In this document: positions 27,651-39,405 of the stretch, in pieces
How the letters are laid out: every line of letters starts with the position of its first letter
Position numbering within the stretch: the stretch's first letter is position 1
DNA from: Macrocystis pyrifera
Lineage: Eukaryota > Sar > Phaeophyceae > Laminariales > Laminariaceae
DNA: 64,000 bases
Assembly (NCBI GenBank): GCA_031763025.1
Contig: JASSKH010000009.1
Location: 8,807,305 to 8,871,304 of the forward strand
Reading direction: 5' to 3'
The notes under the pieces: model-generated
Database searches by the model: none
What the model saw: only the letters and a program-made list of their open reading frames with translations
What the model was told of the DNA's origin: nothing
Position numbers and translations under genes: made by a program

Positions 27651-28182
27651 GTTGGGTTGGCGTCGGTTGGCTACGACGCTGTAAAACACGCCTCTCAGTG
27701 CGTGAGCTAGACCGCCAGGGTACCGTTTTTCTTGGGTTTTTTTTGGCGGTTACCACGTCTGGTGGTCAAGATAGATATTTTCTGTGCGGGGAGAACCTCA
27801 ACTCCGCACGAGGGGGATGATCGTATCACGTAGACTAAGTGTGTATATATCGTGAGGCACCCACTTGGCAGTTACATAGCAAACCCATTGCTGCTGTCTC
27901 TGGAAAGTGGACAACACGAGAAAATAAATCAAGTCATTGATGCTGTCATCTATACGCAAGAAAATCCGCCTCTAAAGCGGTTCTTGGTAGGATGCAGCTC
28001 ACCCTTCATGCGACTCGCCCAACATCTCACGGCGCTTCGCGCTTGGTGCAAGCAATGTCTGCCTGTGTTCGGTGAAAACCCGACGTGTTCCGTCCCGGCA
28101 TTGTAGGGATACGAGGGTCTATGGTCATACGACTACGGCCATGCATGGTAATGAGTACCCCCCCCTACCCCCCCCCCCCCCC
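27651..28182 (+). mobile_element. SINE-C, full-length reference copy
   Basis: A retroposon of about 530 bp starting GTTGGGTTGGCGTCGGTTGG. In order: GTGAGCTAGACCGCCAGGG, a T-run with GGCGGTTACC, GATGATCGTATCACGTAG, GCTGTCTCTGGAAAGTGG, GATGCTGTCATC, TAGGATGCAGCTCACCC, GTGCAAGCAATGTCTG, GTTCCGTCCCGG, then GACTACGGCCATGCATGGTA and ATGAGTA with a C-rich tail. It has no long open frame. Its last 75 bp or so align with the LINE-C terminus, so it probably depends on LINE-C. I found no tRNA boxes, so its 5' origin is unknown. Confidence 0.85.
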
Positions 28183-28229
28183 GCCTCCCGCCCCTCCCAC
28201 AACTACTACCTGTTGGTACTAAAGTACGT

Positions 28230-28253
28230 CTACTACTATTACTACTACTACTC

Positions 28254-28320
<67 letters not shown>

Positions 28321-28332
28321 ACTACCACTACT

Positions 28333-28414
<82 letters not shown>
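28230..28414 (+). repeat. (TAC)n microsatellite, 185 bp
   Basis: Nearly pure ACT/TAC repeats. The Tyr-rich frame over it is an artefact. Confidence 0.95.
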
Positions 28415-28435
28415 GCTCCTGCTACTACCTCTCCC

Positions 28436-28588
28436 CCTCGCCTCACGGCGCTTTGCGCGCTTGGTGCATGCAGTATCTGCCTGGTCGGTGAAAACCCGAC
28501 GTGCTCTGTCCCGACATTGTAGGGGTGCGAGGGTCTATGGTCATACGACTACGGCCACGCATGACATGAATACCCTTCTCCTCCCCCC
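28436..28588 (+). mobile_element. SINE-C, 3' end copy
   Basis: CCTCACGGCGCTTTGCGC to CCACGCATGACATGAATACC and a mixed C/T tail, directly after the TAC microsatellite. Confidence 0.85.
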
Positions 28589-28628
28589 CCTCACCCCCCC
28601 TATATTTAACATTTAATTATTATGTACA

Positions 28629-29162
28629 GGTTGGGTAGCCGTGGGTTGGCAATGACACTGTACAACATGCCGCCCACTACGTGAGCTAGACAACCAGGGT
28701 ACCGTTTAATTTATTTTAAATTTTATTGGCGATCGGTCACAGCTGGCAATCGAATGATAGATCAATTGTCCGGGGTGGAGAACCTTTCTTTACTCCGCAC
28801 AAGGGGAGTGATCGTATCACGTTGTATTTATGGTAAGGCACTCACGAGGCAGTTACGTAATACCTCATTGCTGTCTCTGGAAGTGGCAACACCGGAAATT
28901 AAATCAATTTCCTCATTGACGCTGTCATCCATGTGCAAGCCCGCCACACATTGTCAAGCCGTTGATAGTAGGATGCAGCTCACCCGTCATGCGATTCACC
29001 CAACACCTCACGGCGCTTTGCCTTGGTGCAAGCAATGTCTGCCTGGTCGATGAAAAGCCGACATGCTCCGTCCCGGCATTGTATAAACGCGGCTGTAATA
29101 CGACTACGACTACTACGGCAATGCATGATATCGAGTACAGCCCCCGCCCCCTACCCCCCCCC
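28629..29162 (+). mobile_element. SINE-C, second full-length copy
   Basis: GTTGGGTAGCCGTGGGTTGG to CAATGCATGATATCGAGTAC, about 534 bp, the same block order as 27651-28182, and a C-rich tail. Confidence 0.87.
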
Positions 29163-29188
29163 TCTCGAAGCTACTGCTTACTATTACC

Positions 29189-29379
<191 letters not shown>

Positions 29380-29380
29380 C

Positions 29381-29912
29381 CAATGGGCTTCGCGAAAACT
29401 CTGAAACTGCGATTTCGTGTAGGGAGTCTGGACAAGAAGAAAGAGGTACTATAGCAGAAGCCGGGAGGAGAGTAGGAGGAAGTAGGTGCACAGATGTACT
29501 CGTGTGGCAAGGCACTGGAGAGTAGAACTCACATAGTAGGAGAATGTGAAACGTACAAGGAGGAACGGGATGTGTTAGAAGAGGAGTTATGAGGGAAACA
29601 GGCGAATGAATGTGACATGGAGCAGTTTGGTACACTACGTATTATTAACAATAGATATCAGTGAGAAAACGATCGCTATCCTAGGCTAGGAGAGTTAGAT
29701 GGTGGTCACAGGCGGCGAAAAAGGCAGGGGACAAGAGATTAGCAAAAAGTTGATATGTAATACATGGAAACAACGTATTGAGCGCCCAACTGTTGGAGGT
29801 GTCTCTGTTATTAGTAGGAGTTGGAACGGTGCTCCGTCTCGACGGGGATGGTCAAATGACTACCGCAAGGCAAGCAACAAATGAGTACCCCCCCTCGTCG
29901 CCCCCGGCCCCT
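29381..29912 (+). mobile_element. LINE-C, 0.53-kb 3' copy
   Basis: Starts two bases after the preceding poly-C with CAATGGGCTTCGCGAAAACT (LINE-C FAKTLKLRF region) and runs through GTGTGGCAAGGCACTGGAGA and AGCGCCCAACTGTTGGAGG to CAACAAATGAGTACC and a mixed C tail. Frames are broken in several places. Confidence 0.9.
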
Positions 29913-29919
29913 CTCCCTC

Positions 29920-31345
29920 CCGTCATTACTATAATACTACGACGGTACATACTACAGTAAAGACAGTACTATATACGACTGTACTACAAGTACTACTACT
30001 GCTGCTGTACATGAGGAGAGGTTAGGCATCCCCTGGTCTGTCTGTGTCGTCGTACATATTTACTATTGATAATAGTGATCGCTCGTTTTCCTCTTCCAGG
30101 TGAGGTGTCTCCTGGTACTAAAAAATGTACCTGGTACCTCGTACCAGGTTAACAATATAACTGGTGCCAGGTACCCGGTACGTACCTGATACCAGGTACT
30201 ACCACTGGGGAGGTATAGGTATAGCAGGTCAAAGGGCTATTGTATGTTCGTAGCTGCTGTTTTTAGTATGTGTGTACGTGCGTGCCTGAGAGCACCTCAC
30301 CTTCAGAACTGCACCCACACACCTTCACGGACAAACTACTTGGGTTTAGTATAAGATACAGCTTTTCACGTACCTTGATCACGTAGTACCAGTAATACGT
30401 AACGGAAAGAAGTTTCCTCTCGTCTTTCCGGCACTCTGTGGTTAATAGTACCTCTGAGCAGGATATGATGTCACGCTAACTAAATGTTGAGTCACTCGTA
30501 TACAGCAACGGCGTGATATTAGAGATTAGAGAGAGAGAGCGAGAGCACCCACCGTGTGGTCGTGGTTGTTGTTGTTGCTGCTGCTGCTGCTGCTGCTGTC
30601 TTGTTGTATGTGTGTTGCTGTGGTTGGTGCAACCAACGCAAAAACCTACTATATGATTAATATTAATAATAAATACGATATAAACGGACCCCTGGCAGCG
30701 CTAAAAAAAAAAGAAATTTTTGAAAACTTGAATAGAGCAGACCATCCACAAATCAACAACAACAACAAAAAGCAGAAAACCCATCATTGCAGACAGCAAA
30801 CAAACAAATGACTGACTTGGGTAGAGACCACTCTTTCTGCATACACGTGGTACGAGTACTCCACAATGCGGCGGTATGATACGTGCTCTCGTATATACTC
30901 GTTCTCGTTCCGGTAATTGGTACGAGCCAGCGATCGCCCGCAAAACAACAAATTGAATGCATTGGTCGTGGTCTGTGCTGTAAAATGAACCTGCCTGGGG
31001 CAAACATACCTGAATTTCCTCGTTTCTGCTCTTTCCTCGAGTTCGTCGTCGTTCCTCGTACTGGTCCGCATCTGCCTCGAGAATCATTTCCGGAAATCTC
31101 CAGAAAGCAAACACATACGCACAGCAATACATACTGTTCTCAGTATACCCGGTACTCTGTGCGAGTATACTTTTTTAGGTCAAGCGAACTCGTATTTTGA
31201 AATGATTTCTCCAACTCAGATGCGTCAGCTGTGAGTTTGACGAATTGGGTGGTTGATACTGAGCTTTGCAGATCACCAAAAATCTCGAAATCTTTCAAGC
31301 AATTTCTTGAGGCCATGCTGTGCCCGTTCGTCGGTTTATTGCAAG
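29920..31345. other. Intergenic, no gene; cluster of CCTGGTACC palindromes
   Basis: Between 30105 and 30215 ACCTGGTACC, TACCAGG and GGTACCTGG occur in overlapping series. (CTG)n at 30571-30597 yields a poly-Leu frame that I do not accept. The rest is unremarkable. Confidence 0.55.
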
Positions 31346-31350
31346 TTTCT

Positions 31351-31360
31351 TATAAAATTA
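31351..31360 (+). promoter_or_regulatory. Possible TATA box of the 163-aa gene
   Basis: TATAAAATTA about 330 bp before the ATG at 31683. With initiation about 30 bp downstream it would leave a C/A-rich leader of some 300 nt. Single-motif evidence only. Confidence 0.3.
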
Positions 31361-31682
31361 TTACAAACGACTCTTTCGGCATGTTGCCACGCACGCATGT
31401 CGAAAATCGAAAAAAAATCGAAAAAAAAACAAACTCCGCCACCACCACCACTATCAAATCTACCACCACCACCCCAGAACTCCCAAACACCACCCACCAC
31501 TCATCAATCAAGCAACAAGGTCTCCGAGCAACAACACCAAGGCCCCCGCACACAACACCGAGGACCCGCACTCTCTTCGCTCGCACACTTCCAAGCAAGC
31601 AAGCCCACCACACCACCACCCACCACCCACACCGCACTTCTCTTCTCCTTCCAGTGCAAAGCAAAGCTTTTTTTTATCAAGG

Positions 31683-32174
31683 ATGGTGTCGATGATCCGC
31701 TCTGTTGCTCGCGTCGTTGCGTTCGCCGGCCTCCTGGCCGCCTGCAGCGCTGCTTCCGCTGCTGTCAACACCAACAAGAACGTCGTCAACGCTGATTTCA
31801 ACAACTTGGACAACCTGGACGCCGACCTCGTCGACCTCCTCCACGCCAACGACGGCATGAAGCGGAGGATGCAGGAGGACGATGCCCCTACCCCTTCCCC
31901 ATCAGCCGAAGGTGCTTTCGAGGGCACCATGGCGCCCACCGTGACCGCCACCGAGGGCGCCCGCGGTATTGACGGCGATGTCGAGACCACAGCTCCCACC
32001 GCAGCCGACGACGGTGACCGCGGAATCGAGATTGGGAACTCGGAAGCCCCCACCCCGGCTCCGACGCCAGAGGTTACCTCGGAAGTTACCTCGGCGGCAT
32101 CAGCAACGGCGACGGTGCCCATCGTGCTTTCGCTGGCGGCGGCGGTGGCTGCGGCAGCGGTGGTGGCCATGTAA
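31683..32174 (+). CDS. Secreted, GPI-anchor-like Ala/Thr/Pro-rich protein (163 aa)
   Basis: Complete single-exon frame, MVSMIRSVARVVAFAGLLAA to a stop at 32172-32174. Residues 1-26 form a signal peptide ending in SAASA-A. Residues 28-62 are Asn/Asp/Leu-rich (NNLDNLDADLVDLL) and end in the basic RRM. Residues 66-137 are acidic and rich in Ala, Pro, Thr and Ser, with AP/TP/SP dipeptides (APTPSPS, EAPTPAPTP) like those O-glycosylated in arabinogalactan or mucin-type proteins. Residues 138-163 are small and hydrophobic with no charge, as in a GPI signal. A second ATG (31692) would also give a good signal peptide. A CTTCCAG at 31645-31651 could be the acceptor of a leader intron. No enzyme domain; a wall or surface role is inference. 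Confidence 0.75.
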   Translation: MVSMIRSVARVVAFAGLLAACSAASAAVNTNKNVVNADFNNLDNLDADLVDLLHANDGMKRRMQEDDAPTPSPSAEGAFEGTMAPTVTATEGARGIDGDVETTAPTAADDGDRGIEIGNSEAPTPAPTPEVTSEVTSAASATATVPIVLSLAAAVAAAAVVAM

Positions 32175-35100
32175 TCAAAATTATGCTTCCATTTCACACG
32201 CACACCGAAGCATTTATTTTTTTGAGCAAGAACGAAACGAAGCTGGCTACTTGGGGAGCGCGCGGCGGGGGGGGGGGTGGAGGGGGGGGGAGGAGGAGGG
32301 AGGGAGAGAGGTTGGCAGGGGGCGTCGGTGCCAGGAGCGAAGTCACCAACGTGCTGGAGACTACGCCGGAGAGAGGGAGAGAGCGGGGAGGAGGGGAGCT
32401 GGCTAATACGTGAACGGCATCCCCAACCGCAACATCATGGATGGTCTGTTCTGCAGCAAGTACGAAAATCAAGATCGCAATTCAACGGTCTGGCGGCCTC
32501 CCATTATTCTTTCTGTTCCGAGGGATGGAGGATGCGGTGGGCGATTTTGTGTCAGTTTTTTTTACCTCTTCTGCACATGGGTGTCGTGACTGGCTGTTTG
32601 TCGTTGTTGCGTATGTTCCATACGTACAGCTGGTGACACAGCAGCGAGGGGGGAGGGGGGTGGCTTTGCTTTGCGCTGCTGGATCCTTCCGCCGGTGGGT
32701 TTTGAGTTGGCTCGTCCCGGTAGTCCCTCGCTGCAGAGAAGAGATGAGGAGGTTTTTTGCTCCTTTTGAGCGCCTGCCTGCCTCTCTTTCCATGAGATGA
32801 CGTGTTTACTACACCACAACGTGACGTGTCATCAAAACACGACTATTTTTGGTCTCTCGCCCTTTTTTTTTGTCTTCTCTTTCATTGTTCTGCAATTTTG
32901 TACGTACGATATCTGTTGGAAGTGGGTTACTATATGGTAGGTATACAGCAGTGGGCTTGCCTTGGAATACCCCCCGTTTGCTTCGCTTGACGGACCACGC
33001 TCCCTTCTCGAGCTGCTGCAACCAACGCATGCGTGTTCACGGTTTTCTCTTCTTTGTTTTCGTTTCCCCCCCCCCCCCCCCCCCCCCCCCCCCTTCGAAT
33101 AAATCTCGAAAAATATTCTTGATATTTTCCGCTTCCTCACCCGCTGCACCTTGCTGTAGGCTTGCTTTTATTATAGGAGTGAGTGCAGTGTAGCGGGTCT
33201 CTCCTTTCGGTGGGGGGGGTCCGTCCGCCAGCGCAGCCCGCAGCCCAGCTCGTTTAACGCGTCTGTCTGTCTTGTCTGTCTGTCTGTGCTGGGTTGTGTT
33301 ACGATAGTAGCTGAATGAATGTAGCGTTCGCGCACCTCCGTCCTTGGACGCTGGGAGTAGCGACGATCGCAGAAAAAAAAAATCTGCCAAAAACTCTTTT
33401 TGACTCTTCTTCTTCTTCCTTTATTCTTCCATCCGTGTATTTTTTTTTTCGTGATGTTGCGCGGTTTGGTTGGTCGGTTGCTTGCCTCTTCCCTATCTTG
33501 TCTCATAGTATATGATGATGATAACCGTTGGTTTGCTGTGTGTTTTGCTGCTGCTGCTGCTGCTGCTTCTGCTGTTGGTGCGGCTGTGTCCATCCAAATA
33601 AGATGGCTTCTCGCAACAACAGCAGCAACACGCACGCACGCATTACTCGCAGTGTAGCATACAGCAGAACCAACAAAGCAGGCAGGTAGATAGAAGTTTG
33701 GAGTCTGTTTAGTGCAGGGCTAGGTTGGTTTGCCCCTTCTCTTTTCCGCACGCTTTCTGCGAGCCTTGGCTCGCAGAGGAACGGGAAAGAGAGAGATGAC
33801 GTGTTGTTGCACCGGCAGAAAAAGTAAGTACTGCTGTACCAGGTAGTTTTTTTTTTATATATTTTGTAGTTTTTTTTTGTTTTTGTTTTTTGACACGGTA
33901 CGCAGCTGGCTGGCAGTAAAAATATACCTGGTATTCAAAATGTGTGTCTTGTAGTACTCTCTCAGCAGAAAGGAAGACGACAGAAAACCCCTCTCCGTTG
34001 CATTTTCTCGTATAATATATGCCCTCTGTAATCATGATTTCGAGCCACCGCATGCAGCAGCAGCAGCAGCAGCAGCAGCAGCACACTACAACGTTTGGTA
34101 TATACATGCTACATGCTCTCGCCAGCTGGCTTCTTTTCAGGGGAAGGGAGGGGGCAGAGGGAGAGAGAGGTTCGGTAGCAGCGGTTTTTATAGGTTTTGT
34201 TAGGGTGTCTTCCAATCATTTTTTCGATAAGAGTACTCGTCAATGAAAATCGTTACGCGGTGTTAGGGAGTTGGGTTTTCTCATTGGACGCAGTACGTAC
34301 ATATTAGGGGAAAGGCACTGATTGATGATTGGGATCGATGAGGACCTTTGTCCTCCGTCATTCTTCGGATAGATGCCTGGGGGAAGGGGGCTGGGTTGGG
34401 GGTTCAGACTTTACCGCTCTTCGCATTTCGTGGACCGTAGCAGCAGCAGCAGCAGTAGCAGGAGGCATAGCCCGGTGATACTGCTCTGTCTGCTTGAAAT
34501 CTTTGGTAGATTCATCACGCACGACAAAATGCATGCACTATGTGTACAGGGTATTGATAGCCAGCGTATACGTGGTGTCTTGATCTACGGAGCTGCTTCT
34601 TCTTACTACTGCTGTACGTGTACTGTTGTGCTTTTGCACGTGTACGTGTGAACCTGGTATTTCTCCTGGTTGCACACGATTGATTTTAGTGTTTTTTCAT
34701 GTTGGTCTTGAGGGAGTCTGGAGCATCTTTTGAGATCTCGCGTGGAGTGACGTGGTTGGACCATTTTTTTTTTTTTGTTGGATTTGTGGGCTCCAAGGGA
34801 GAGGAGGGAGCAAACCATTAAATATGCGACACGCTGAATGAATTCTGGAAGAAGCACTGCATTGAAACATCCTTTTTTTTTTTTTTTTTCTTTTTTTGGA
34901 TTTGTGGGCTCCCGCGGAACAAAGAAGAGACCAGCGTGCGGGTCTTTAAACTTCGTTTTTTGCGCCGTGAACATCATGGTGGGCCCCGCGCCCCCAGTTC
35001 ACGAACATTATGACTTCTTTTTTTCGTTCTTTTGCTCGTCTTTTTATGGGCCTCGAGCGTTTTTCGTGCGCCCGTTTTTGTCTCTCCTTGCTCGCCTTTC

Positions 35101-36455
35101 CTGAGGCTCGAGCGTTTGTTTTTTCTGTCTTGTTGGGTCTGTTTTTTGCTCCTTTATTTGCTCGCCTTACAAGGGGCTCGAGCGTTTTTGACTTGTCTTT
35201 TATTTGTTTTAGTAATGCTCACCTTTTTATACTGTTAAAATATTAGTATTTAGTAATATACGAATCACCCACGCCCACGAAGAGCCCCGTACTTGATTGA
35301 GTAGATAGATGATCTTCCGTTCTATCCCAGCCCTTCCCAGGCTCTTGTCTTCCCCATTAAACCAACTGCATGCAGCACCCGTCGTCAAGTTGATGGCCCT
35401 CTTCCCCATCCATCCCTTCTTCACAAACAAGCCAACGAATCAGTACCTCTCCACAAACCCCAGATTTTTCCTTCGTTCAATCTTCCGCTCTTGTTCAGAT
35501 CGAGCGACCCGAAAAAACGAGCGTGCATTTGCCTGGTCAGTCTCTACCTAAAGCAGTCAGGTCATCCTTGTCAATCCCAACAATCACAGTCAGTTTCAGT
35601 AGCGATGCGTATAAAGCCGTCAGTCAAAAAATATGAAACAGTCAGCTTTATTTAATAATGCCGAGTATAATGGAGCCGTCAAAATCAAAATCAGTGAGTT
35701 TTAGTGTTGCGTGCATGGAGCCGGTGACGGTTCGGGCCGTCTTTTTCGGTTCCTGTTTTTGAGTTTTCCGACTCTGTTGAACCCGTCCCTTGCACATCAT
35801 CAATTCAGCCAATCCCGTCAATCCAGTCTGCTTTTTTATTTCACTGAAATAACGACACAGCTGTGAGAACCTTTTTTTAGAAGGTCATGTTTGTTTGCGC
35901 AATAACGATGTATGTTAGGTGTTTATCCATACTCGTACATTCAGTCATTTTTTTTTGGTGTTCGGCAAGGAGCCGGTGCGTCCCAGTTCGGTAATACTAA
36001 TACTCCACTCGCGCAGCTGCGCGCGGCTGCTGCTGTTGTGCGCCTCTTCTTCTTGTCTGTTTTCTGTTTTCGTCCTCTCTCTCTCTCTATTTGCTGAAAT
36101 TAACTCCCACCCACTCACTGCAGCGCACACACTCGATTAAAAAAACAGCATCGCCATGCTGTTAATGCTTGCTGCCCCCGCACGTTATTGGATCGGTTGT
36201 TTCTTGTTTTTTGCGCCCAAACAGCAAGAGGACGACGACGACGACCACTGCTGCTGTGTTGTTGTGGGGTTGCTGTGTTGTTTTATTAGTATGCTGCTGC
36301 CGTGATAATAAGCTGTACGATTCAGCTTGGAGTTTATGTGTGTTCTTCCTGCTCTCGTCAACAAATAAAATAGATGACGTACATCCCAATTTAATTACAT
36401 TCATTCGTACTGAAAATAGAGTCGACTTCTTTATTTTCCGTCTTCGGGGCACACG
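32175..36455. other. Long 3' flank of the 163-aa gene, no further gene supported
   Basis: Pyrimidine-rich, with a 28-nt C-run at 33066-33093, (CAG)n at 34054-34082 and 34440-34455, and a duplicated GGATTTGTGGGCTCC (34780, 34896). Three roughly 60-bp units with GGCTCGAGCGTTTTT occur at 35030-35190. Part is probably 3' UTR, which can be long in brown algae. No frame with family resemblance. Confidence 0.5.
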
Positions 36456-36464
36456 AAATCCAGT

Positions 36465-36640
36465 CAGTGTCCGTGCCGATTGCTCAATCCTAAAGAGATG
36501 AAAGCTCTTGCGGTCACAAAACTACGACTCAGCAGAGATACTACAATAAATGAATTGTTTTTATGCTGTAATAAGCAGAGCAGACGACGCAACGGCAGGT
36601 CATCGTACTGGATATGATAGCCGCGACACACGACACACAC
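36465..36640. repeat. Dispersed repeat, copy 2 of 2
   Basis: GTCCGTGCCGATTGCTCAATCC to GATAGCCGCGACACACGACA, partner of 15095-15265. Confidence 0.6.
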
Positions 36641-36649
36641 ACTATGAAA

Positions 36650-37325
36650 CAGATAAAAATGCGGAGAGTTGGGTGCATTTCCACCTCCTCCACCATGCAT
36701 GTTGCCCTCGTACATGAACTCGGTAAATAAATGTACAGACCGTTTTGATGAATTCAAACACCACGTATTTCATGCGATAAACCTTACGATTAACATTAAC
36801 GACACTTACTTGCTGCTGTGTACTGACTGACTACTGACTGCTGTGACTGTATGTAGTTTTTCACGATACCAGGGGGAGGTATTCTCAGATATATACGCCC
36901 CTTTTTTCTGATGTTTCTGTCGTAATGATAAAAACAATATTCATGGGTTGATGCTGCTGCGGTTGTTTTGGGCGCACAAGGGAAAAAGGTCTTCCGGTGC
37001 GTAAATTTCCCGAAGGCCCGGACGGAGTGCCCGCCATGGAAGACGAGAACGGTTCGTTCGTGTCGCCAGGCAACAAAACGCTTTGTTTGCTGCTGCTGCC
37101 GCTGCTGCTGCTGCTGTTGCTGTCGAAGTATATGAACGTATCGCACGCTCGTACTACTACTACTGTAGTATACCAGGTACATCCTATTGTATCCAGACGT
37201 ACCTGCTTTGTTTGCTTTTTTGAGGAAAGACAGCATCATCAACAACGAACGGTTACCATCGACGTAAAACATTTTTTTTTTTCCGGATCGCCCGCAAGTA
37301 ACACCTGCATTAAATTTTCTATTCG
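36650..37325. other. Intergenic, no gene supported
   Basis: A short plus frame near 36997-37080 (KFPEGPDGVPAMEDENGSF) looks protein-like but runs into a (CTG)n Leu stretch and has no recognised family. Left unassigned. Confidence 0.4.
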
Positions 37326-37332
37326 TAGCTGG

Positions 37333-37664
37333 TATACCGGTGGCTTGGTAGGTGGTCCGCGAGCCTATCAAGATCAATTTCGTGAGTTCGAGTCTCACCG
37401 AGTGCATGCTCATAGGGACTCTTTTCTTGCATAAAATTGATTAGCGGAAAGCGCGAGAGCGTGAGTTAGCTGTACATTCGATGATAATCGACGAGCGGTG
37501 GGAATGCTGAACCCTATGCGCGATAAAAAATAAAGGCACGTACCGGGGGGGAGAAGGGACGACACCTGTGACCACGGCTTGTCCAGAAGATCGTCGAGGG
37601 TAAAACCTCCTACGAGTGGGCTGGAAAGTAAAAGTGATGATAAAAAAAAAAAAAAAAAAAAAAA
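37333..37664 (+). mobile_element. SINE-T, full copy
   Basis: CCGGTGGCTTGGTAGGTGG, then GTGAGTTCGAGTCTCACC, GGGAATGCTGAACCCTATGC, CACGGCTTGTCCAGAAG and a 22-nt A tail (37642-37664). Confidence 0.9.
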
Positions 37665-38039
37665 TACGACACGCACGAAGTATACTCGCATCATACCTCA
37701 TGGTGTATAGTACTTTTGTACTCGCGTTGTTCACTGCGATTACCTTAATCTTAAAGGGGAAATCGCAGCACGGAAAAATAAGGTGACCATTTTCCTCGAT
37801 TTGTGCTGATGGTGTGTACCGTACCACTATGCCTGGAAAAAATATGCAAGGACCGTTTGTGGGCGAATGTGAAGTATTCAAACTGTTGCCCTTACGTTTC
37901 CGGACAGTCATGATGTACTATCATTATTACTATTAGTACAATACGTGTATGCGCGGTATGCGCGCCAGTATGCGCGATTTGCGCGCCATCCGCCATCGGC
38001 CTATCATCCCCACCGCCGTACATGTTATACGATACCCCG

Positions 38040-38130
38040 CTGTCAAGGTGTGCTACCTACTGAGCTACCACAGTGAGGGAGAGGGGTAAAAGATCGATCG
38101 ATTACCCAGCCCGGGGTAATCCTTGTAACA
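38040..38130 (-). repeat. tRNA-like repeat, copy 1 (A-box part)
   Basis: On the minus strand, TGGTAGCTCAGTAGGTAGC is a good pol III A box, preceded by GATTACCCCGGGCTGGGTAATCG. No B box was found with it. Confidence 0.45.
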
Positions 38131-38304
38131 CTCTCCCCCCCCCTCTGAACGGCGGGATCTTTGTGGCGTCGGTACCGTATACATAGGGCCGTATTACGCT
38201 GACACGCTGACCTACCCGATTTGTTTCAACACCACACCTGGGGAACCAGGGAGATATGCTTTTAGGGACGCACGCGCAACAAAGCAAGACTTTCTATAAA
38301 AGAA

Positions 38305-38445
38305 ACGTTCGAAGTGAGATTCGAACCCGTGTCCTCGACGACGTCAAAAATGTGAAGGAAGGTACTACTGTTGATACCTGCTGAGCTATAGGGGTAAAAT
38401 ACCGATGGATTACCCAGCCCAGGGTAGTCCTTATCATACCGCCTA
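38305..38445 (-). repeat. tRNA-like repeat, copy 2 with A and B boxes
   Basis: On the minus strand, CTATAGCTCAGCAGGTATC (A box) and ACACGGGTTCGAATCTCAC (B box) lie about 65 nt apart, behind TACCCTGGGCTGGGTAATCC shared with copy 1. A tRNA-derived SINE family is more likely than a functional tRNA, because no clover-leaf anticodon arm is evident. Confidence 0.5.
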
Positions 38446-38449
38446 GTAT

Positions 38450-39280
38450 TTCATACGAGTACCACTTGCTTTCGTGTACAATGTACACCACTATATATTT
38501 ATACAGAGTAGGCGCCACGTGGAATATGTGTATCTTGTGTACAGCGGTACGCACGTCTACATATATATCTCGTGTACAGCGGTACGCACGTCTACGCGTT
38601 GTTGTTGTCCCACTTTTTTTTTTTCAGAAAGTATTAAACAGCAGTAAGAACGCAGCACAAAAAAGAAGGTGCCCCTTTCCCGAGTTTTCCGGAATACTTT
38701 ACAGCAGGTAGAGGTAGAGCCTGGAATATATTGTGTACTGCTAACTTTTGTACACTCGTAGGTACAGGGCTATTATTATGCGCGCCACATCTGTCTGCCT
38801 TCCGCCAATTATGCGCAAAATCATGCGGTACGAAATTATGATACGATACCTCGCCATGTTCGCCCACCAATCATACAAGACTACGTATTTTTTTCCGTGT
38901 TGTTGGTTGTAGAAGCACTTGTTTGTGGTACCAGGTAGCGGTGCTTGCGCGCGATTCGCCGTCGACCACACTGATTGGACGCGAGTGTACGAGGGAAGAA
39001 AGGCCGTGGTAAGTCTTCTCGCGGTGAAAAAAAAAAAAAAAAACCCGACCGAGTGAGGACTGGCAAGGGCGGGAGAAGCGCCTGTCTGTGCTATGACCCT
39101 GGACGTCCGAGCTGAGTCACGATTGATTGCGTAGGGGGAGAGGATGAGAAATGCTCCTGGTGAAGAAAATTAAATTAATTTAATGGGAGATGACGAACAA
39201 GAAAAAAAAAAAACATGAGAGAAAGGCTAATACCGCCGTACGTATCATACGATATGTATGGCATACCCCCGTCATGATGC
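38450..39280. other. Intergenic, small dispersed repeat only
   Basis: CGACGCGAGT/GACGAGGGAAGAA-type sequence with AAGTCTTCTC and an A-run near 38950-39050 resembles 20710-20790. No gene seen. Confidence 0.45.
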
Positions 39281-39283
39281 ACG

Positions 39284-39405
39284 ATTACGGGGGGCCATAC
39301 ATATTAGTAAGTAGGACCAAATTTTGGTAGGAAAATAGGTAAATGCATAGGTTTTTTGTGTGTACCATAGGTCCTATTAACTATGGACCATCACCGTACG
39401 TAATA
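39284..39405 (+). mobile_element. MITE-1 copy, slightly expanded
   Basis: TTACGGGGGGCCATAC to ATGGACCATCACCGTACG, forward interior. Confidence 0.82.

Noticed and set aside
28072-28491. Tyr-rich and Val-rich frames
   Set aside because: Translation of the (TAC)n microsatellite.
30554-30811. Signal-peptide-like frame with a poly-Leu run
   Set aside because: The Leu run is a (CTG)n repeat and the remainder has no protein character.
31231-31695. 154-codon frame upstream of the 163-aa gene
   Set aside because: Low-complexity Thr/His sequence in what is probably the leader; it overlaps the gene start in another frame.
31508-32203. 231-codon minus frame
   Set aside because: Antisense of the secreted-protein gene.
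36796-37413. 205-codon minus frame with poly-Gln
   Set aside because: Crosses a (CTG)n repeat and the SINE-T head; no family recognised.
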